A DNA stretch of 64,000 bases from an uncultured Aquimarina sp. GTDB lineage: Bacteria; Bacteroidota; Bacteroidia; Flavobacteriales; Flavobacteriaceae. The notes under the pieces are model-generated. The model searched no databases, was not told where the DNA came from, and worked only from the letters and a program-made list of their open reading frames with translations. Position 1 is the stretch's first letter, and every line of letters begins with the position of its first letter. This document shows, piece by piece, positions 8,007-17,593 of this stretch. The position numbers were made by a program, and so were the translations under genes. Where the stretch lies: assembly GCA_947489195.1 (NCBI GenBank), contig CANLCT010000004.1, positions 1-64,000 of the forward strand, given 5' to 3'.

Positions 8007-10037
8007 TTAAATTAGTCCATTGTATTTTCTTAAAAACCACTCGATACTTAACAAAACTAATAATAATCCTAACATAAATTTCCATGATATCAAAGGAAGT
8101 TTTTCTTGTTTTGATTTTTGTATAGGCTTAAACTGATCACTTTTAATTAAAGTAGCTATCAATTCATCTAATTGATCTGGGTAAAATAAATTTCCATTAT
8201 TTTTTTTACTTAATACAGATAAGCTTTCAATATCTGGTCTAAAAAACTGTTTTTCAATATCAAAATCTAGTACATTAAAGCGACCAATTGTTTTTAATTT
8301 AGTTCCTTCAACTTTTAAACTAAATGTATAATTACCAGGTAACAAATCACTTAAATCTGCTTCATAATAATTTGCTTTTAGTACCATTGGTAATTTTTTA
8401 GTAGACTTTATACCCGTTTCATTTACTGTTAACAATAATTTTCCTTTAGTATCAAATTCATAATTTTTATTAAAGTAGCTTGCAGTAATTTTTATGCTAT
8501 TTGCACTGTAATAAGTAGATTCGTAATTGGCTGTTAAACGCTTTCTTTCTTTTTTACTGGATAAAAACTGAATAACCTTCCCAAAAAAATCATCAAACTT
8601 TTTAAAATCACCATCACGTTTATAATTTGCTAAACGCCATTTCCAAAAGCCTTCTCCAAAAAACACAGCTTCATTTGCTACACCGTTTTCCCAAAAAGCT
8701 AATAATGGGTCTGTGGTTTGCACGTTGGCAATTTTTTTAAACAATAAAGCTTCATAAGGCGATACAAGAGTTTCTTGACCAAAACTACTTTCTACAGGTG
8801 GATATTTATCTAAATTAAATTGATCTGTATTAAAAACAGTAAAATTATCTGCTAATGCGGCTACAATTTCCTGACTTTGTGTTGACGTGTTTTTTTGATA
8901 ATTTCTTTTTAATCTATTTAAAAAAGTCCAATCTGTTTGCTTTCCGGTAAACGTTAGCAATTGAATCCCTTTTTTAGTTGCCATTTCATAAACAGATCTA
9001 AAAGAAGCTTTGGGTTGATATATCAGTAATAATTGATATCCTTCAAGACTTGTAATCTCACTTGGTTTTTTTACCGTTAACGAGCGTCGTTCATTACTTT
9101 CGACAGTTCGTTTTAGTGCTGCAATATCTGGATGTATAATATCACTTATTAATAATACATTTGTTTTTTGATCAATAGTTTCAATCACAAAACTTTTACT
9201 ATTATTATCTTGATTTTTTTCTCCCGTAAAGGGTAAAATACGTGCAGTATAACTATGTAAACCTACTTGTGTGGCTTTTATGTTAAAATTGACAAATTCA
9301 GATGTTTTTTGTGATGTAAACGATAGCTTTTTTTTAAACACTAACTGTTTTCCTTTATATACCTGCAATTCTGATTCTTTTGCAGTTTTTCCTGAATAAC
9401 TAACCAATACTTCTATTGGAAATTTATTATTTAAATATGCATATTTATTAGCGTTTACACGCGAAATTTTGAAATCATCAACCTGTGTTGTATCACCAAA
9501 AGCTATACTGTAAATGGGCTGCTCATAATTACTCTTAAAAAAAGCATAATCCGAACCATAAGTTTGGTTTCCATCGGTTAATAATACAATTGGCGATTGT
9601 GATTTACGATGGATTTTTTGAATATCTTTTAGGGAATTATAAATCTGTGTTTGCCCGCCATTAAATAGATTATTAATACTATCAGACAGTTGTTCATCGA
9701 AACCATAATTGAATATATTAAAACGCTCTTTTAATGCCGAAATAGATGAAATTTTACCAAGTATACGCTCAATAGATAAATTTTGATTTAAATAACTTAT
9801 TGATTTTGATTGGTCTGTAAGTAATATTAAGTCAGGTTTTTCTGTTTTCGTTTTTGTGATTGTTATTTGTGGATTTACTAATAACACTAATAAGGTAAAA
9901 ATGGTTAAAAAACGTAAAAAAGCGAAAAGCATCGTCTTTTTAGACCTACTTTTCGCTTTAAAAATATACTGAAAAAAAGCTACTAACAGTGCTACGACTG
10001 CTGCTGCAATTAATAATAGTACTGTTTGTGTAGACAA
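8007..10037 (-). CDS. Membrane-anchored von Willebrand A-domain protein
   Basis: A 676-residue membrane protein. Two N-terminal helices (about 5-27 and 36-55) precede a vWA-like domain whose metal-site motif DQSKS (DxSxS, starting at Asp75) and a later LLTDGNQT loop are intact. The central part has beta-sandwich, predicted periplasmic segments and a glutamine-amidotransferase-like segment around the 290-460 region is possible but not clear. A C-terminal helix (about 650-668) returns to the membrane. The layout resembles the large N-TM/vWA/C-TM proteins of Bacteroidota related to BatA/BatB and N-terminal double-TM proteins. No Bat operon or MoxR ATPase is adjacent. Downstream of fabG by 71 bases on the same strand. 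Function unknown. Confidence 0.75.
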   Translation of the reverse strand: MSTQTVLLLIAAAVVALLVAFFQYIFKAKSRSKKTMLFAFLRFLTIFTLLVLLVNPQITITKTKTEKPDLILLTDQSKSISYLNQNLSIERILGKISSISALKERFNIFNYGFDEQLSDSINNLFNGGQTQIYNSLKDIQKIHRKSQSPIVLLTDGNQTYGSDYAFFKSNYEQPIYSIAFGDTTQVDDFKISRVNANKYAYLNNKFPIEVLVSYSGKTAKESELQVYKGKQLVFKKKLSFTSQKTSEFVNFNIKATQVGLHSYTARILPFTGEKNQDNNSKSFVIETIDQKTNVLLISDIIHPDIAALKRTVESNERRSLTVKKPSEITSLEGYQLLLIYQPKASFRSVYEMATKKGIQLLTFTGKQTDWTFLNRLKRNYQKNTSTQSQEIVAALADNFTVFNTDQFNLDKYPPVESSFGQETLVSPYEALLFKKIANVQTTDPLLAFWENGVANEAVFFGEGFWKWRLANYKRDGDFKKFDDFFGKVIQFLSSKKERKRLTANYESTYYSANSIKITASYFNKNYEFDTKGKLLLTVNETGIKSTKKLPMVLKANYYEADLSDLLPGNYTFSLKVEGTKLKTIGRFNVLDFDIEKQFFRPDIESLSVLSKKNNGNLFYPDQLDELIATLIKSDQFKPIQKSKQEKLPLISWKFMLGLLLVLLSIEWFLRKYNGLI

Positions 10038-10108
10038 ATTTTTGTTTTAATCGCCCTTATCAAGGGGGTTATTACCTAATATATCTTTTGGATTAGAAGT
10101 GTATTCAA

Positions 10109-10858
10109 TTATGTCAACATTCCTCCATCAACATTAAGTACTTGACCTGTAACGTAAGCACTTAAGTCACTACCCAAATATACACAAGCATTTGCAATAT
10201 CCTCTGGTGTTCCACCTCTTTTTAATGGAATTCCTGCTCTCCAGCCTTCAACTACCTTTTCATCAAGCTTAGCTGTCATTTCGGTTTCAATAAAACCAGG
10301 TGCTACCACATTACATCTTATATTACGTGAACCCAACTCTAATGCAACTGATTTTGAAAACCCGATAATTCCTGCTTTTGAAGCCGCATAATTAGTTTGA
10401 CCAGCGTTCCCTTTTACACCAACTACCGAACTCATATTTATAATTGATCCTTTACGCTGTTTTAACATGGTACGTTGTACTGCTTTGGTCATGTTAAATA
10501 CTGATTTTAAATTGACTTCAATTACGGTATCAAAATCCTCTTCGCTAATACGCATCAACAAATTATCTTTTGTTATGCCTGCATTGTTGATTAAAATATC
10601 TATTCCACCTTCAAAATCTTTAAGAATTTGAGCTACTAATTCCTGTGAATCATCAAAACTTGCAGCATTACTTTTATACGCTTTAGCTTGAACTCCTAGT
10701 TCACTAAGTTCTTTTTCTAATTCTTCAGCCGCTGCTGCAGATGAGCTATATGTAAAAGCTACATTAGCACCATGGTGTGCAAAAACCTGAGCTATTCCTT
10801 TACCTATACCTCTACTTGCTCCTGTAATAACTGCGTTCTTTCCTTGTAAAAGTTTCAT
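10109..10858 (-). CDS. fabG: 3-oxoacyl-[ACP] reductase FabG
   Basis: A 249-residue short-chain dehydrogenase catalysing NADPH-dependent reduction of 3-oxoacyl-ACP in fatty-acid elongation. It has the glycine-rich cofactor motif TGASRGIG, the NNAG motif, the catalytic Ser in INMSSVVG, the YAASK motif (Tyr and Lys of the tetrad), and the FabG-type C terminus ending NVDGGMLT. Length is exactly that of the family. It carries its own predicted promoter, and the vWA gene follows 71 bases downstream. It is separated from other fatty-acid genes, as is frequent in Flavobacteriaceae. Confidence 0.93.
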   Translation of the reverse strand: MKLLQGKNAVITGASRGIGKGIAQVFAHHGANVAFTYSSSAAAAEELEKELSELGVQAKAYKSNAASFDDSQELVAQILKDFEGGIDILINNAGITKDNLLMRISEEDFDTVIEVNLKSVFNMTKAVQRTMLKQRKGSIINMSSVVGVKGNAGQTNYAASKAGIIGFSKSVALELGSRNIRCNVVAPGFIETEMTAKLDEKVVEGWRAGIPLKRGGTPEDIANACVYLGSDLSAYVTGQVLNVDGGMLT

Positions 10859-10887
10859 TAATTTAATTTACTGTTTTTAATAAATAT

Positions 10888-10914
10888 CAAATATACTAAT
10901 TCCGAAATCATCAA
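10888..10914 (-). promoter_or_regulatory. Predicted promoter of fabG
   Basis: On the minus strand a TTG (10914-10912) and TATATTTG (10895-10888) match the Bacteroidota -33 and -7 boxes, with 16 bases between them, slightly shorter than usual. The predicted transcript starts about 25 bases before the fabG ATG. Confidence 0.5.
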
Positions 10915-10967
10915 CTATTGATTCCTATTTAAAATAACTATATCGTTATAAAAAACTAAAAATCAAT

Positions 10968-11480
10968 CTAAAAATCGGATCGTAAATGCTTTGGATACAA
11001 ATGCGAGGCTATGGTATTAAAACTAAGCGTACCATCCTTTGACAGATCATATAAATACATTACCTGCCCCCAATATTCGCCATCAGTAAAATCGGCAATA
11101 GCCCATTTATGATTAATTAATTTTACACGATCAATACGTGTAGGCCCACTCATTCCCACTAAAGGAATTAAAGGATTATCTTTATCAATACTATTATTTG
11201 ATATTAAAGCATCTAACACCAATCCTTCAATTTGTGACACACTAATTCCAGTATCTTCTATATATTCAGATGCATATTCATCATGCCTAAGTGTAAAGTA
11301 ACTCAATTCTAAGGTTTCATTTTCAAGCGAATCAGTTACTGTTTGAAGTTTTTCAAGTTTATTTTCGAGTTTTGAAATACGCTCGGCATCTAATGTTATT
11401 TTTTTACTCGCATTACGATGCTGAAATACAATATACAATGCCGCTAAAGCAAATAGATATATAAATATTTTACTTTTCAT
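10968..11480 (-). CDS. Conserved membrane-anchored hypothetical protein
   Basis: A 170-residue protein with one N-terminal hydrophobic helix (about 4-20), a short coiled coil (about 30-60, KLENKLEKLQTVTDSLENE) and a small globular domain with SGPTRIDRVKLINHKWAIADF. The strand content suggests an exported or periplasmic domain held at the inner membrane. It begins 10 bases after the metallohydrolase gene stops, so the two form an operon. I recognise it only as a flavobacterial conserved protein; no function can be assigned. Confidence 0.7.
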   Translation of the reverse strand: MKSKIFIYLFALAALYIVFQHRNASKKITLDAERISKLENKLEKLQTVTDSLENETLELSYFTLRHDEYASEYIEDTGISVSQIEGLVLDALISNNSIDKDNPLIPLVGMSGPTRIDRVKLINHKWAIADFTDGEYWGQVMYLYDLSKDGTLSFNTIASHLYPKHLRSDF

Positions 11481-11489
11481 TTTTAACTA

Positions 11490-12260
11490 TTAATTAAGTT
11501 CTAATTTTAAACCATCATAAGCCAAATGTACATTTGGCGGTAAATTTTTTTCTACTTCATCATGAAAACCCAATAAATGACTTATATGTGTTAAATATGC
11601 CTTTTTAGGTTTTACTTTTTCAATAAAAGTTAGGGCTTCTATAAGTGTAAAATGCGAAAAATGTTCCTCTTCGCGCAAAGCGTTAACTACTAAAACATCA
11701 ATGTTTTCTAAATGTTTAAAAGAATGCTCTGGTACTGTTTTTACATCCGTTAAATATACCAAATTATCAAAGCGATAACCCAAAATAGGCAACGCACCAT
11801 GTACAATATCAATGGGTTGTACACTTTTGTTTTTTAATTCAATTACATGATTACTATCCACCACTGTGCTAAGTACATTAGGAGTGCCAGGATATTTATT
11901 TTGAGATTCAAAAATGTAATGAAATCTACTAGATAAAGCATCAAACACACGTTGCTCTGCATATAATGGTATATCTTTTTTTTCTCTATAAAAAAAAGGG
12001 CGAATATCGTCCAAACCAATTACATGATCGGTATGTTCGTGAGTAAATAAAATCCCATCAATTTTAGATACATTTTCCCTCAACATTTGTTGTCTAAAGT
12101 CTGGCCCACAATCAATTACATACACATTATCATCCCAAGTAACCATGGCAGAACAACGTAAACGTTTATCTTTTGGATTATCACTTAAACATACAGGGTG
12201 TGTACTTCCTATTATTGGAATACCCTGAGAAGTTCCTGTACCAAGAAATGTTATTTTCAA
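11490..12260 (-). CDS. Metallo-beta-lactamase-fold hydrolase (PhnP-like)
   Basis: A 256-residue cytosolic protein with the dinuclear-zinc motif THEHTDH, an N-terminal TGTSQGIP loop, the Asp of CGPDFRQQ, and distal ligands in DIVHGA and THISHLLGFHDE. Sequence style matches the Lactamase_B_2 branch related to the cyclic-phosphate phosphodiesterase PhnP and RNase Z. No phosphonate genes are nearby, so a phosphodiesterase role is only a family-based guess. First gene of a two-gene operon with the anchored hypothetical. Confidence 0.82.
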   Translation of the reverse strand: MKITFLGTGTSQGIPIIGSTHPVCLSDNPKDKRLRCSAMVTWDDNVYVIDCGPDFRQQMLRENVSKIDGILFTHEHTDHVIGLDDIRPFFYREKKDIPLYAEQRVFDALSSRFHYIFESQNKYPGTPNVLSTVVDSNHVIELKNKSVQPIDIVHGALPILGYRFDNLVYLTDVKTVPEHSFKHLENIDVLVVNALREEEHFSHFTLIEALTFIEKVKPKKAYLTHISHLLGFHDEVEKNLPPNVHLAYDGLKLELN

Positions 12261-12344
12261 TCGTTTATTTTTTCACAAATTAAAACATTTAAAACGAAAA
12301 ACAGTACACTATTATTAATTTCATAAATTTAGTTATTGTGTTTT

Positions 12345-12372
12345 TTGTTCCCATTATGGATTAGTAACTTTA
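12345..12372 (+). promoter_or_regulatory. Predicted promoter of the 12396 gene
   Basis: TTG (12345-12347) and TAACTTTA (12365-12372, one base from TAnnTTTG) are separated by 17 bases. The predicted start of transcription near 12379 lies upstream of the ATG at 12396 but downstream of an in-frame ATG at 12336, which argues for the later start. Confidence 0.5.
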
Positions 12373-12395
12373 CGCGTACCTATAAAATATTGTAT

Positions 12396-13850
12396 ATGGC
12401 TATTACCCTTATTGGTGATCGTGATTTTGATCCCGTTCCGTCTATAAAAAGTAAGTGTTTGCGTGTTAATTTAAACGAACACATATATGGAACATTTAAT
12501 GAAATTGGAGCTGGACAAGAAACTGTTCGTAATTTTTTTAGAGCTGGAGGAGCCTCTGGCACCATAGCTAAAGCTATGAGTGCGTATGATAAGGATTTTA
12601 GTGATGCTATTTATGGTGTAGAAAAAAACGGTCGATATGTTACTGAGTTACGTTTGCGTACTATGTTGGAGAAAGAAATGAAACATATGGAAGAGCGTAT
12701 TTCGAGAGAAAAACATCCAAAAAAACTTTTCTTTAGTTATGCCAATACTGTTGCAACCATAGATTTTGCGAAAAAATATAAAGGTCATGGTTGGGTTGGC
12801 ATTCGTTACCAAACTGATCCAGAACAAACCGAATACAACGAAATTATTTTACATGTTCGTTTTCACGAAAATGATGCCAGACATCAACAAAATACGCTTG
12901 GGCTTTTAGGCGTAAATTTGATTTATGGAGCTTATTATAAATATGATAACCCAAGAAAACTACTTCTGTATTTATATGATCATATTGATAAAGATAAACT
13001 TGAAATTGACACTATAAATTTTTCGGGACCAGTTTTTAAAAATGTAGATAATCGAATAATGAGTCTACAATTAGTTAAAAATGGCATGACCGAAGCCATT
13101 ATGTTTGGCCCCGATGGGAACAATGTGCTCCCTGCACGTATATTATACAAAAAAAACATTCTCGCTTTACGTGGAAGTTTTAGACCTGTAACTCGGGTTA
13201 ATATGGATATTTTAGAATGTTCATATGATATGTTTAAAAAAGAAGACAAAGTTAACCCCGAAAAAATACAAGTAGTTTTTGAAATTACACTCTCGAACCT
13301 AATGGCCGAAGGCGAAATTGACGAAGCTGATTTTATGGATCGAGCCCGATTACTTTGTAGTTTAGGCCAAACGGTACTTATATCTAAATTTAAAGAATAC
13401 TACAAACTGGTCGAATATTTTTCTAATTATTCTAAAGAAAAAATGTCGTTGGCAATGGGTGTTAATAATTTTATTGAAATTTTTAATGAAAAATATTACC
13501 GCCATTTAAGTGGTGGTATACTCGAAGCTTTTGGAAAACTGTTTTACAAAGATCTGATTGTATATATGTATCCGCTAAAAAATCACGAAACGGGTGAAAT
13601 TACTAACAGTCATAACCTTATTTTGGATAAACATGTAAAAGAGCTTTATAAATTCTTTAAGCACAACAGAAAACTTAAAGACCTTGAAAACTACAATCCT
13701 AAATATTTAGATATTTTTTCTAGAGAAGTGCTTCAAAAAATAAAAGAACGCGAACCAGGTTGGGAAAAAGCATTACCCGAAGGAATTCCTGATATTATAA
13801 AAGAGAAAGGCTTGTTTAATTATCGAGAAGTGAGTATTCGAGATTTTTAA
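12396..13850 (+). CDS. Conserved flavobacterial hypothetical protein
   Basis: A 484-residue predicted cytosolic protein (MAITLIGDRDFDPVPSIKSK at its N terminus). An in-frame ATG at 12336 would add 20 hydrophobic residues, but a promoter-like element lies between the two ATGs, so I prefer 12396. There is no signal peptide or membrane helix. The sequence is well-formed and dense in charged and aromatic residues (GAGQETVRNFFRAGGASGTI, GHGWVGIRYQ, HENDARHQQNTLGLLGVNL), suggesting an enzyme-like or structural cytosolic protein of strong conservation. I recall close homologues throughout Flavobacteriia carrying inconsistent names such as TonB-dependent receptor or nicotinate-nucleotide adenylyltransferase; neither fits what is visible (no barrel, no HxGH). 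Function unknown. Confidence 0.75.
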   Translation: MAITLIGDRDFDPVPSIKSKCLRVNLNEHIYGTFNEIGAGQETVRNFFRAGGASGTIAKAMSAYDKDFSDAIYGVEKNGRYVTELRLRTMLEKEMKHMEERISREKHPKKLFFSYANTVATIDFAKKYKGHGWVGIRYQTDPEQTEYNEIILHVRFHENDARHQQNTLGLLGVNLIYGAYYKYDNPRKLLLYLYDHIDKDKLEIDTINFSGPVFKNVDNRIMSLQLVKNGMTEAIMFGPDGNNVLPARILYKKNILALRGSFRPVTRVNMDILECSYDMFKKEDKVNPEKIQVVFEITLSNLMAEGEIDEADFMDRARLLCSLGQTVLISKFKEYYKLVEYFSNYSKEKMSLAMGVNNFIEIFNEKYYRHLSGGILEAFGKLFYKDLIVYMYPLKNHETGEITNSHNLILDKHVKELYKFFKHNRKLKDLENYNPKYLDIFSREVLQKIKEREPGWEKALPEGIPDIIKEKGLFNYREVSIRDF

Positions 13851-13880
13851 AAAAGTTCAATCAAATATATTAAACAAAAT

Positions 13881-13913
13881 TAACCACTATAGTGTATAAA
13901 GCTGTAGTGGTTA
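13881..13913 (+). terminator. Probable terminator of the 12396 gene
   Basis: A 9-base stem (13881-13889 with 13905-13913) lies 30 bases after the stop codon, followed by an A/T-rich stretch rather than a clean T-run. Confidence 0.5.
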
Positions 13914-13999
13914 ATTAAATTTTGGGTATTAGATTCCTAAAAAAAACAACAATAAAAAAAAGTTTAAATCACATCAATAAACACTAACAAAATAGTATT

Positions 14000-14007
14000 T
14001 ATATTTG
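14000..14007 (+). promoter_or_regulatory. Predicted -7 element of the thrS operon
   Basis: TATATTTG, a perfect TAnnTTTG match, lies 22 bases before the thrS ATG. The -33 TTG is not evident at normal spacing. Confidence 0.45.
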
Positions 14008-14029
14008 CTATCATTAACTAAAGTATTTT

Positions 14030-15979
14030 ATGATCAATATAACATTACCAAACGGATCGGTAAGAAATTACGAAAGTGGGATTTCGGCTATGGATGTAGC
14101 CAAAGATATTAGTGAGGGTTTTGCTCGCAATGTACTTTCAGCAAGTTTTAATGGAACAACTATTGAAACCAGCACCCAGTTGACCACCGATGGTAACCTA
14201 ACACTATACACTTGGAATGATGAGGCAGGAAAAACTGCTTTCAGACACTCTTCTGCTCACGTATTAGCTCAAGCACTAGAACAACTATACCCTGGTGTAA
14301 AACTAAGTATTGGTCCTGCAATAGACAATGGCTTTTATTATGATGTTGATCTAGGAGACAAATCAATTTCTGATAAAGACTTTGCTGCTATTGAAAAACG
14401 CATGCTCGAAATAGCACGTGGAAAACACAGCTTTGAATTGACTTCTGTATCCAAAGATGAAGCTTTGGCAAAGTATAAAGAACAAGAAAATGAGTACAAG
14501 GTTGAATTAATTGAAAACCTTGAAGACGGTACGATTACTTTTGTACAGCATGATACATTTACAGACTTATGTCGCGGTGGTCATTTACCACACACAGGCT
14601 ACATTAAAGCTGTTAAGTTAATGAGCATTGCCGGTGCATATTGGCGAGGTGATGAAAATAACAAACAATTAACTCGTATTTATGGTACTTCTTTTCCTAA
14701 ACAAAAGGATTTAAAAGCCTATTTAGAATTATTAGAAGAAGCTAAACGCAGAGACCATAGAAAACTAGGGAAAGAATTAGAATTATTTACTTTTTCTAAA
14801 CGCGTAGGTCAAGGTTTACCTTTATGGCTACCAAAAGGAGCAGCTTTACGTGAAAGATTAGAAAACTTTTTGAAAAAAGCTCAGAAAAAAGCCGGGTATG
14901 AAATGGTGATTACCCCGCATATTGGCCAAAAGGAATTATATGAAACTAGTGGACACTATGCTAAATATGGCGAAGATAGTTTTCAACCTATTACAACCCC
15001 AGCAGATGGTGAAGAGTTTTTATTAAAACCCATGAACTGTCCGCACCACTGTGAAATTTACAAAAGTGGCCCTTGGTCCTACCGCGATTTACCCAAACGT
15101 TTTGCCGAATTTGGTACCGTTTATCGCTACGAGCAAAGTGGCGAATTACATGGTTTAACTAGAGTACGTGGCTTTACTCAGGATGACGCTCATATTTTTT
15201 GTACACCCGATCAACTAGACGACGAATTTAAAAAAGTTATAGATTTAGTGCTTTATGTGTTCGGATCATTAGGCTTTGACAACTTTACAGCACAGGTTTC
15301 GGTAAGAGACCTAAAAAAACCAGAAAAGTATATAGGTAGTATTGAAAACTGGGAAAAAGCAGAAAATGCGATTATAAATGCCGCTAAAGAAAAAGGTCTA
15401 AGTTATGTTGTAGAAAGTGGCGAAGCTGCTTTTTACGGTCCAAAACTTGACTTTATGGTAAAAGATGCCTTAGGTCGTAGTTGGCAATTAGGAACTATCC
15501 AAGTAGATTACAACTTACCCGAACGTTTTGAATTAACTTATAAAGGTTCTGACAACGAATTACATCAACCTGTTATGATACACAGGGCTCCATTTGGAAG
15601 TATGGAACGTTTTATTGCTATTTTACTTGAACATACTGGTGGTAATTTCCCACTTTGGCTAATGCCTGAACAGGCTATTATATTGTCATTGAGTGAGAAA
15701 TATGAAAAATATGCCGAAAAAGTTTTAAATGTACTAGAAAATCACGAAATTCGCGCACTTGTAGACAATAGAAATGAAACTATTGGTAAGAAAATCCGAG
15801 AAGCAGAAATGAATAAATATCCATTTATGCTTATTATTGGAGAAAATGAAGAGAAAGAAGGAACTGTTTCTGTTCGTCAACATGGAAGCAAAGAAGATTT
15901 AGGTAATATGTCTATTGAAGCTTTTGCTGAAATTATAAAAAAAGAAATTGAAAAAACATTAACCGTTTTTAACGGATAA
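14030..15979 (+). CDS. thrS: Threonyl-tRNA synthetase
   Basis: Charges tRNA-Thr with threonine in the cytosol. At 649 residues it has the complete class IIa layout: TGS domain (1-63), the [16 protein letters not shown] editing-domain start with [10 protein letters not shown], the catalytic core with the zinc-site [21 protein letters not shown] (motif 2 region [21 protein letters not shown]) and [11 protein letters not shown] (motif 3), and an anticodon-binding domain from about 555. First gene of the classical thrS-infC-rpmI-rplT operon. No leader resembling a T-box was seen. Confidence 0.97.
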   Translation: MINITLPNGSVRNYESGISAMDVAKDISEGFARNVLSASFNGTTIETSTQLTTDGNLTLYTWNDEAGKTAFRHSSAHVLAQALEQLYPGVKLSIGPAIDNGFYYDVDLGDKSISDKDFAAIEKRMLEIARGKHSFELTSVSKDEALAKYKEQENEYKVELIENLEDGTITFVQHDTFTDLCRGGHLPHTGYIKAVKLMSIAGAYWRGDENNKQLTRIYGTSFPKQKDLKAYLELLEEAKRRDHRKLGKELELFTFSKRVGQGLPLWLPKGAALRERLENFLKKAQKKAGYEMVITPHIGQKELYETSGHYAKYGEDSFQPITTPADGEEFLLKPMNCPHHCEIYKSGPWSYRDLPKRFAEFGTVYRYEQSGELHGLTRVRGFTQDDAHIFCTPDQLDDEFKKVIDLVLYVFGSLGFDNFTAQVSVRDLKKPEKYIGSIENWEKAENAIINAAKEKGLSYVVESGEAAFYGPKLDFMVKDALGRSWQLGTIQVDYNLPERFELTYKGSDNELHQPVMIHRAPFGSMERFIAILLEHTGGNFPLWLMPEQAIILSLSEKYEKYAEKVLNVLENHEIRALVDNRNETIGKKIREAEMNKYPFMLIIGENEEKEGTVSVRQHGSKEDLGNMSIEAFAEIIKKEIEKTLTVFNG

Positions 15980-16012
15980 AAAATAATAATATTAACTAAA
16001 ACATTTTTAGCC

Positions 16013-16570
16013 ATAGCAATTCGAAGAAAAAGATCTAAAAGACCTGTTAGGGAAATAAAGGAAGATCCACATAAGATCAACCGATATATACGCGCTGATG
16101 AAGTACGCCTTGTTGGTGATAACGTTGAAATTGGTGTATACGATACACGTAAAGCTCTACGTTTAGCCGAAGAACAAGAACTTGATCTTGTTGAAATTTC
16201 TCCTAACGCTGTACCTCCTGTTTGTAAAATAATGGATTATAAAAAATTCCTTTATGAACAGAAGAAAAGAGACAAAGCCTTAAAATCAAAAGCAACTAAA
16301 GTAGTTGTTAAGGAAATTAGATTTGGACCAAATACGGATGAACATGATTATGCTTTTAAAAAGAAGCATGCTGAAAAATTCCTTAAAGAAGGTGCAAAAC
16401 TAAAAGCTTATGTGTTTTTTAAAGGACGCTCGATCATTTATAAAGATCAAGGACAAATACTTTTATTAAAGTTGGCACAAGAGCTGGAAGAATTAGGTAA
16501 AGTAGAACAAATGCCTAAACTGGAAGGTAAACGTATGATTATGTTTATTGCTCCTAAAAAAGCGAAATAA
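16013..16570 (+). CDS. infC: Translation initiation factor IF-3, non-ATG start
   Basis: Binds the 30S subunit and controls start-codon selection. The homologous N terminus ([12 protein letters not shown] ... [21 protein letters not shown]) extends well upstream of the first in-frame ATG (16232), so that ATG is internal. No ATG, GTG or TTG precedes the conserved part after the thrS stop at 15977-15979, which is in the same frame. The position where relatives have Met-Ala-Ile-Arg is ATA GCA ATT CGA, so ATA at 16013 (or ATT at 16019) is the probable start, giving 185 residues, the usual length. This fits the known use of AUU-type starts by infC in other bacteria for autoregulation. The C-terminal half ends [20 protein letters not shown]. 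Confidence 0.9.
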   Translation: MAIRRKRSKRPVREIKEDPHKINRYIRADEVRLVGDNVEIGVYDTRKALRLAEEQELDLVEISPNAVPPVCKIMDYKKFLYEQKKRDKALKSKATKVVVKEIRFGPNTDEHDYAFKKKHAEKFLKEGAKLKAYVFFKGRSIIYKDQGQILLLKLAQELEELGKVEQMPKLEGKRMIMFIAPKKAK

Positions 16571-16595
16571 TTCTTTTAAACAAAAAGAGTTTAAA

Positions 16596-16615
16596 TACAT
16601 ACTTCGAAGTATGTA
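16596..16615 (+). promoter_or_regulatory. Perfect 20-base palindrome in the infC-rpmI spacer
   Basis: Positions 16596-16605 (TACATACTTC) are exactly reverse-complemented by 16606-16615. It sits 43 bases before rpmI. As RNA it would form a tight hairpin; there is no T-run, so it is more likely a processing or regulatory element, possibly linked to ribosomal-protein feedback, than a terminator. Confidence 0.5.
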
Positions 16616-16657
16616 ATATATAGATATAGCGAGATTTTTATATAAAAACAGGATATT

Positions 16658-16855
16658 ATGCCTAAAATGAAGACAAAATCTAGTGCTAAAAAGCGTTTCA
16701 AGCTTACTGGTACTGGAAAAATTAAAAGAAAGCACGCGTTTAAAAGTCACATCTTAACAAAGAAGTCTAAAAAACGTAAGCTTGCATTAACTCATGATGG
16801 ATTAGTGCACAAAAATGATGAAGCTAATATTTTAACGCAATTACGTTTAAAGTAA
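16658..16855 (+). CDS. rpmI: 50S ribosomal protein L35
   Basis: A 65-residue basic large-subunit protein with the diagnostic start [20 protein letters not shown] and [20 protein letters not shown] core. It is the third gene of the thrS operon. Length and residues are standard. Confidence 0.97.
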   Translation: MPKMKTKSSAKKRFKLTGTGKIKRKHAFKSHILTKKSKKRKLALTHDGLVHKNDEANILTQLRLK

Positions 16856-16881
16856 TCACGTTTTAAATTAGCCTATTCGGT

Positions 16882-16949
16882 TAAAATTATTATAAACCCA
16901 GGAGTTGGGCAATTTTATTTAATAAAATTACAAAGTACCAAATATTGGT
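16882..16949 (+). promoter_or_regulatory. Structured leader between rpmI and rplT
   Basis: Three nested or tandem stems are visible in a 119-base spacer: TAAAATT (16882-16888) with AATTTTA (16911-16917), inside it CCCA (16897-16900) with TGGG (16906-16909), then ACCAA (16937-16941) with TTGGT (16945-16949). In other bacteria L20 represses its own operon through a leader structure; this spacer is a plausible site for the same, but that is inference. Confidence 0.4.
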
Positions 16950-16974
16950 CGCCTGCTACTAAAAAATTTAAATT

Positions 16975-17319
16975 ATGCCTAGATCAGTAAATTCTGTAGC
17001 CAAAAGAGCTCGTAGAAAAAAGGTGCTTAAACAAGCAAAAGGATACTTCGGACGTCGTAAAAACGTTTGGACAGTAGCAAAAAATGCGGTGGACAAAGCA
17101 ATGTCTTATGCTTATAGAGACCGTAGAAATAAGAAAAGAACTTTCCGTGCTTTATGGATTACTCGTATAAATGCAGGAGCTAGACAAGAAGGATTGTCTT
17201 ACTCTCAATTTATGGGGAAATTAAAAGCCAATAACATTGAGCTTAACCGTAAAGTATTAGCAGATTTAGCAATGAACAACCCAGAGGCGTTCAAGGCTAT
17301 TGTTGCACAAGTAAAATAA
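16975..17319 (+). CDS. rplT: 50S ribosomal protein L20
   Basis: A 114-residue large-subunit assembly protein with the diagnostic [20 protein letters not shown] start and [18 protein letters not shown] core. It is the last gene of the thrS-infC-rpmI-rplT operon, closed by a strong terminator. In characterised bacteria L20 also feeds back on its own operon. Confidence 0.97.
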   Translation: MPRSVNSVAKRARRKKVLKQAKGYFGRRKNVWTVAKNAVDKAMSYAYRDRRNKKRTFRALWITRINAGARQEGLSYSQFMGKLKANNIELNRKVLADLAMNNPEAFKAIVAQVK

Positions 17320-17352
17320 TTTATTTCTAAACTTTAGAAATCTCGATATATT

Positions 17353-17384
17353 AAAAGACTGCCAAAAGGCAGTCTTTTTTTTTG
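17353..17384 (+). terminator. Terminator of the thrS-rplT operon
   Basis: An 11-base perfect stem (17353-17363 with 17368-17378) with an AAAA loop is followed by a T-run. It lies 34 bases after the rplT stop. Confidence 0.92.
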
Positions 17385-17521
17385 TTTTATTTAACTCAGT
17401 TTTTAGTTTACTTTATACACCATTACTATCTTTACATTGCATAAAATTAATATTATTTAAAATAATTAGAGCTTCATTAATTTAACGACTAACTAATTAA
17501 TTAAACGATAAAAAGCTTATG

Positions 17522-17556
17522 TTTTGTATTAATTTTATATCACTCTGTAATATTTG
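17522..17556 (+). promoter_or_regulatory. Possible promoter of the HAD phosphatase gene
   Basis: TTTTG (17522-17526) and AATATTTG (17549-17556, one base from TAnnTTTG) are 22 bases apart, 38 bases before the ATG. Confidence 0.35.
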
Positions 17557-17593
17557 TATTACTTTTATTAATCTATAAAACAGATAAAAAATA

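Noticed and set aside
12336..12395. Longer start for the conserved hypothetical (adds MCFLFPLWISNF...)
   Set aside because: A promoter-like pair lies between this ATG and 12396, and the extra residues are unlike the conserved N terminus.
16232..16570. Short 112-residue IF-3 starting at ATG 16232
   Set aside because: Conserved IF-3 sequence continues upstream in the same frame, so the ATG is internal.
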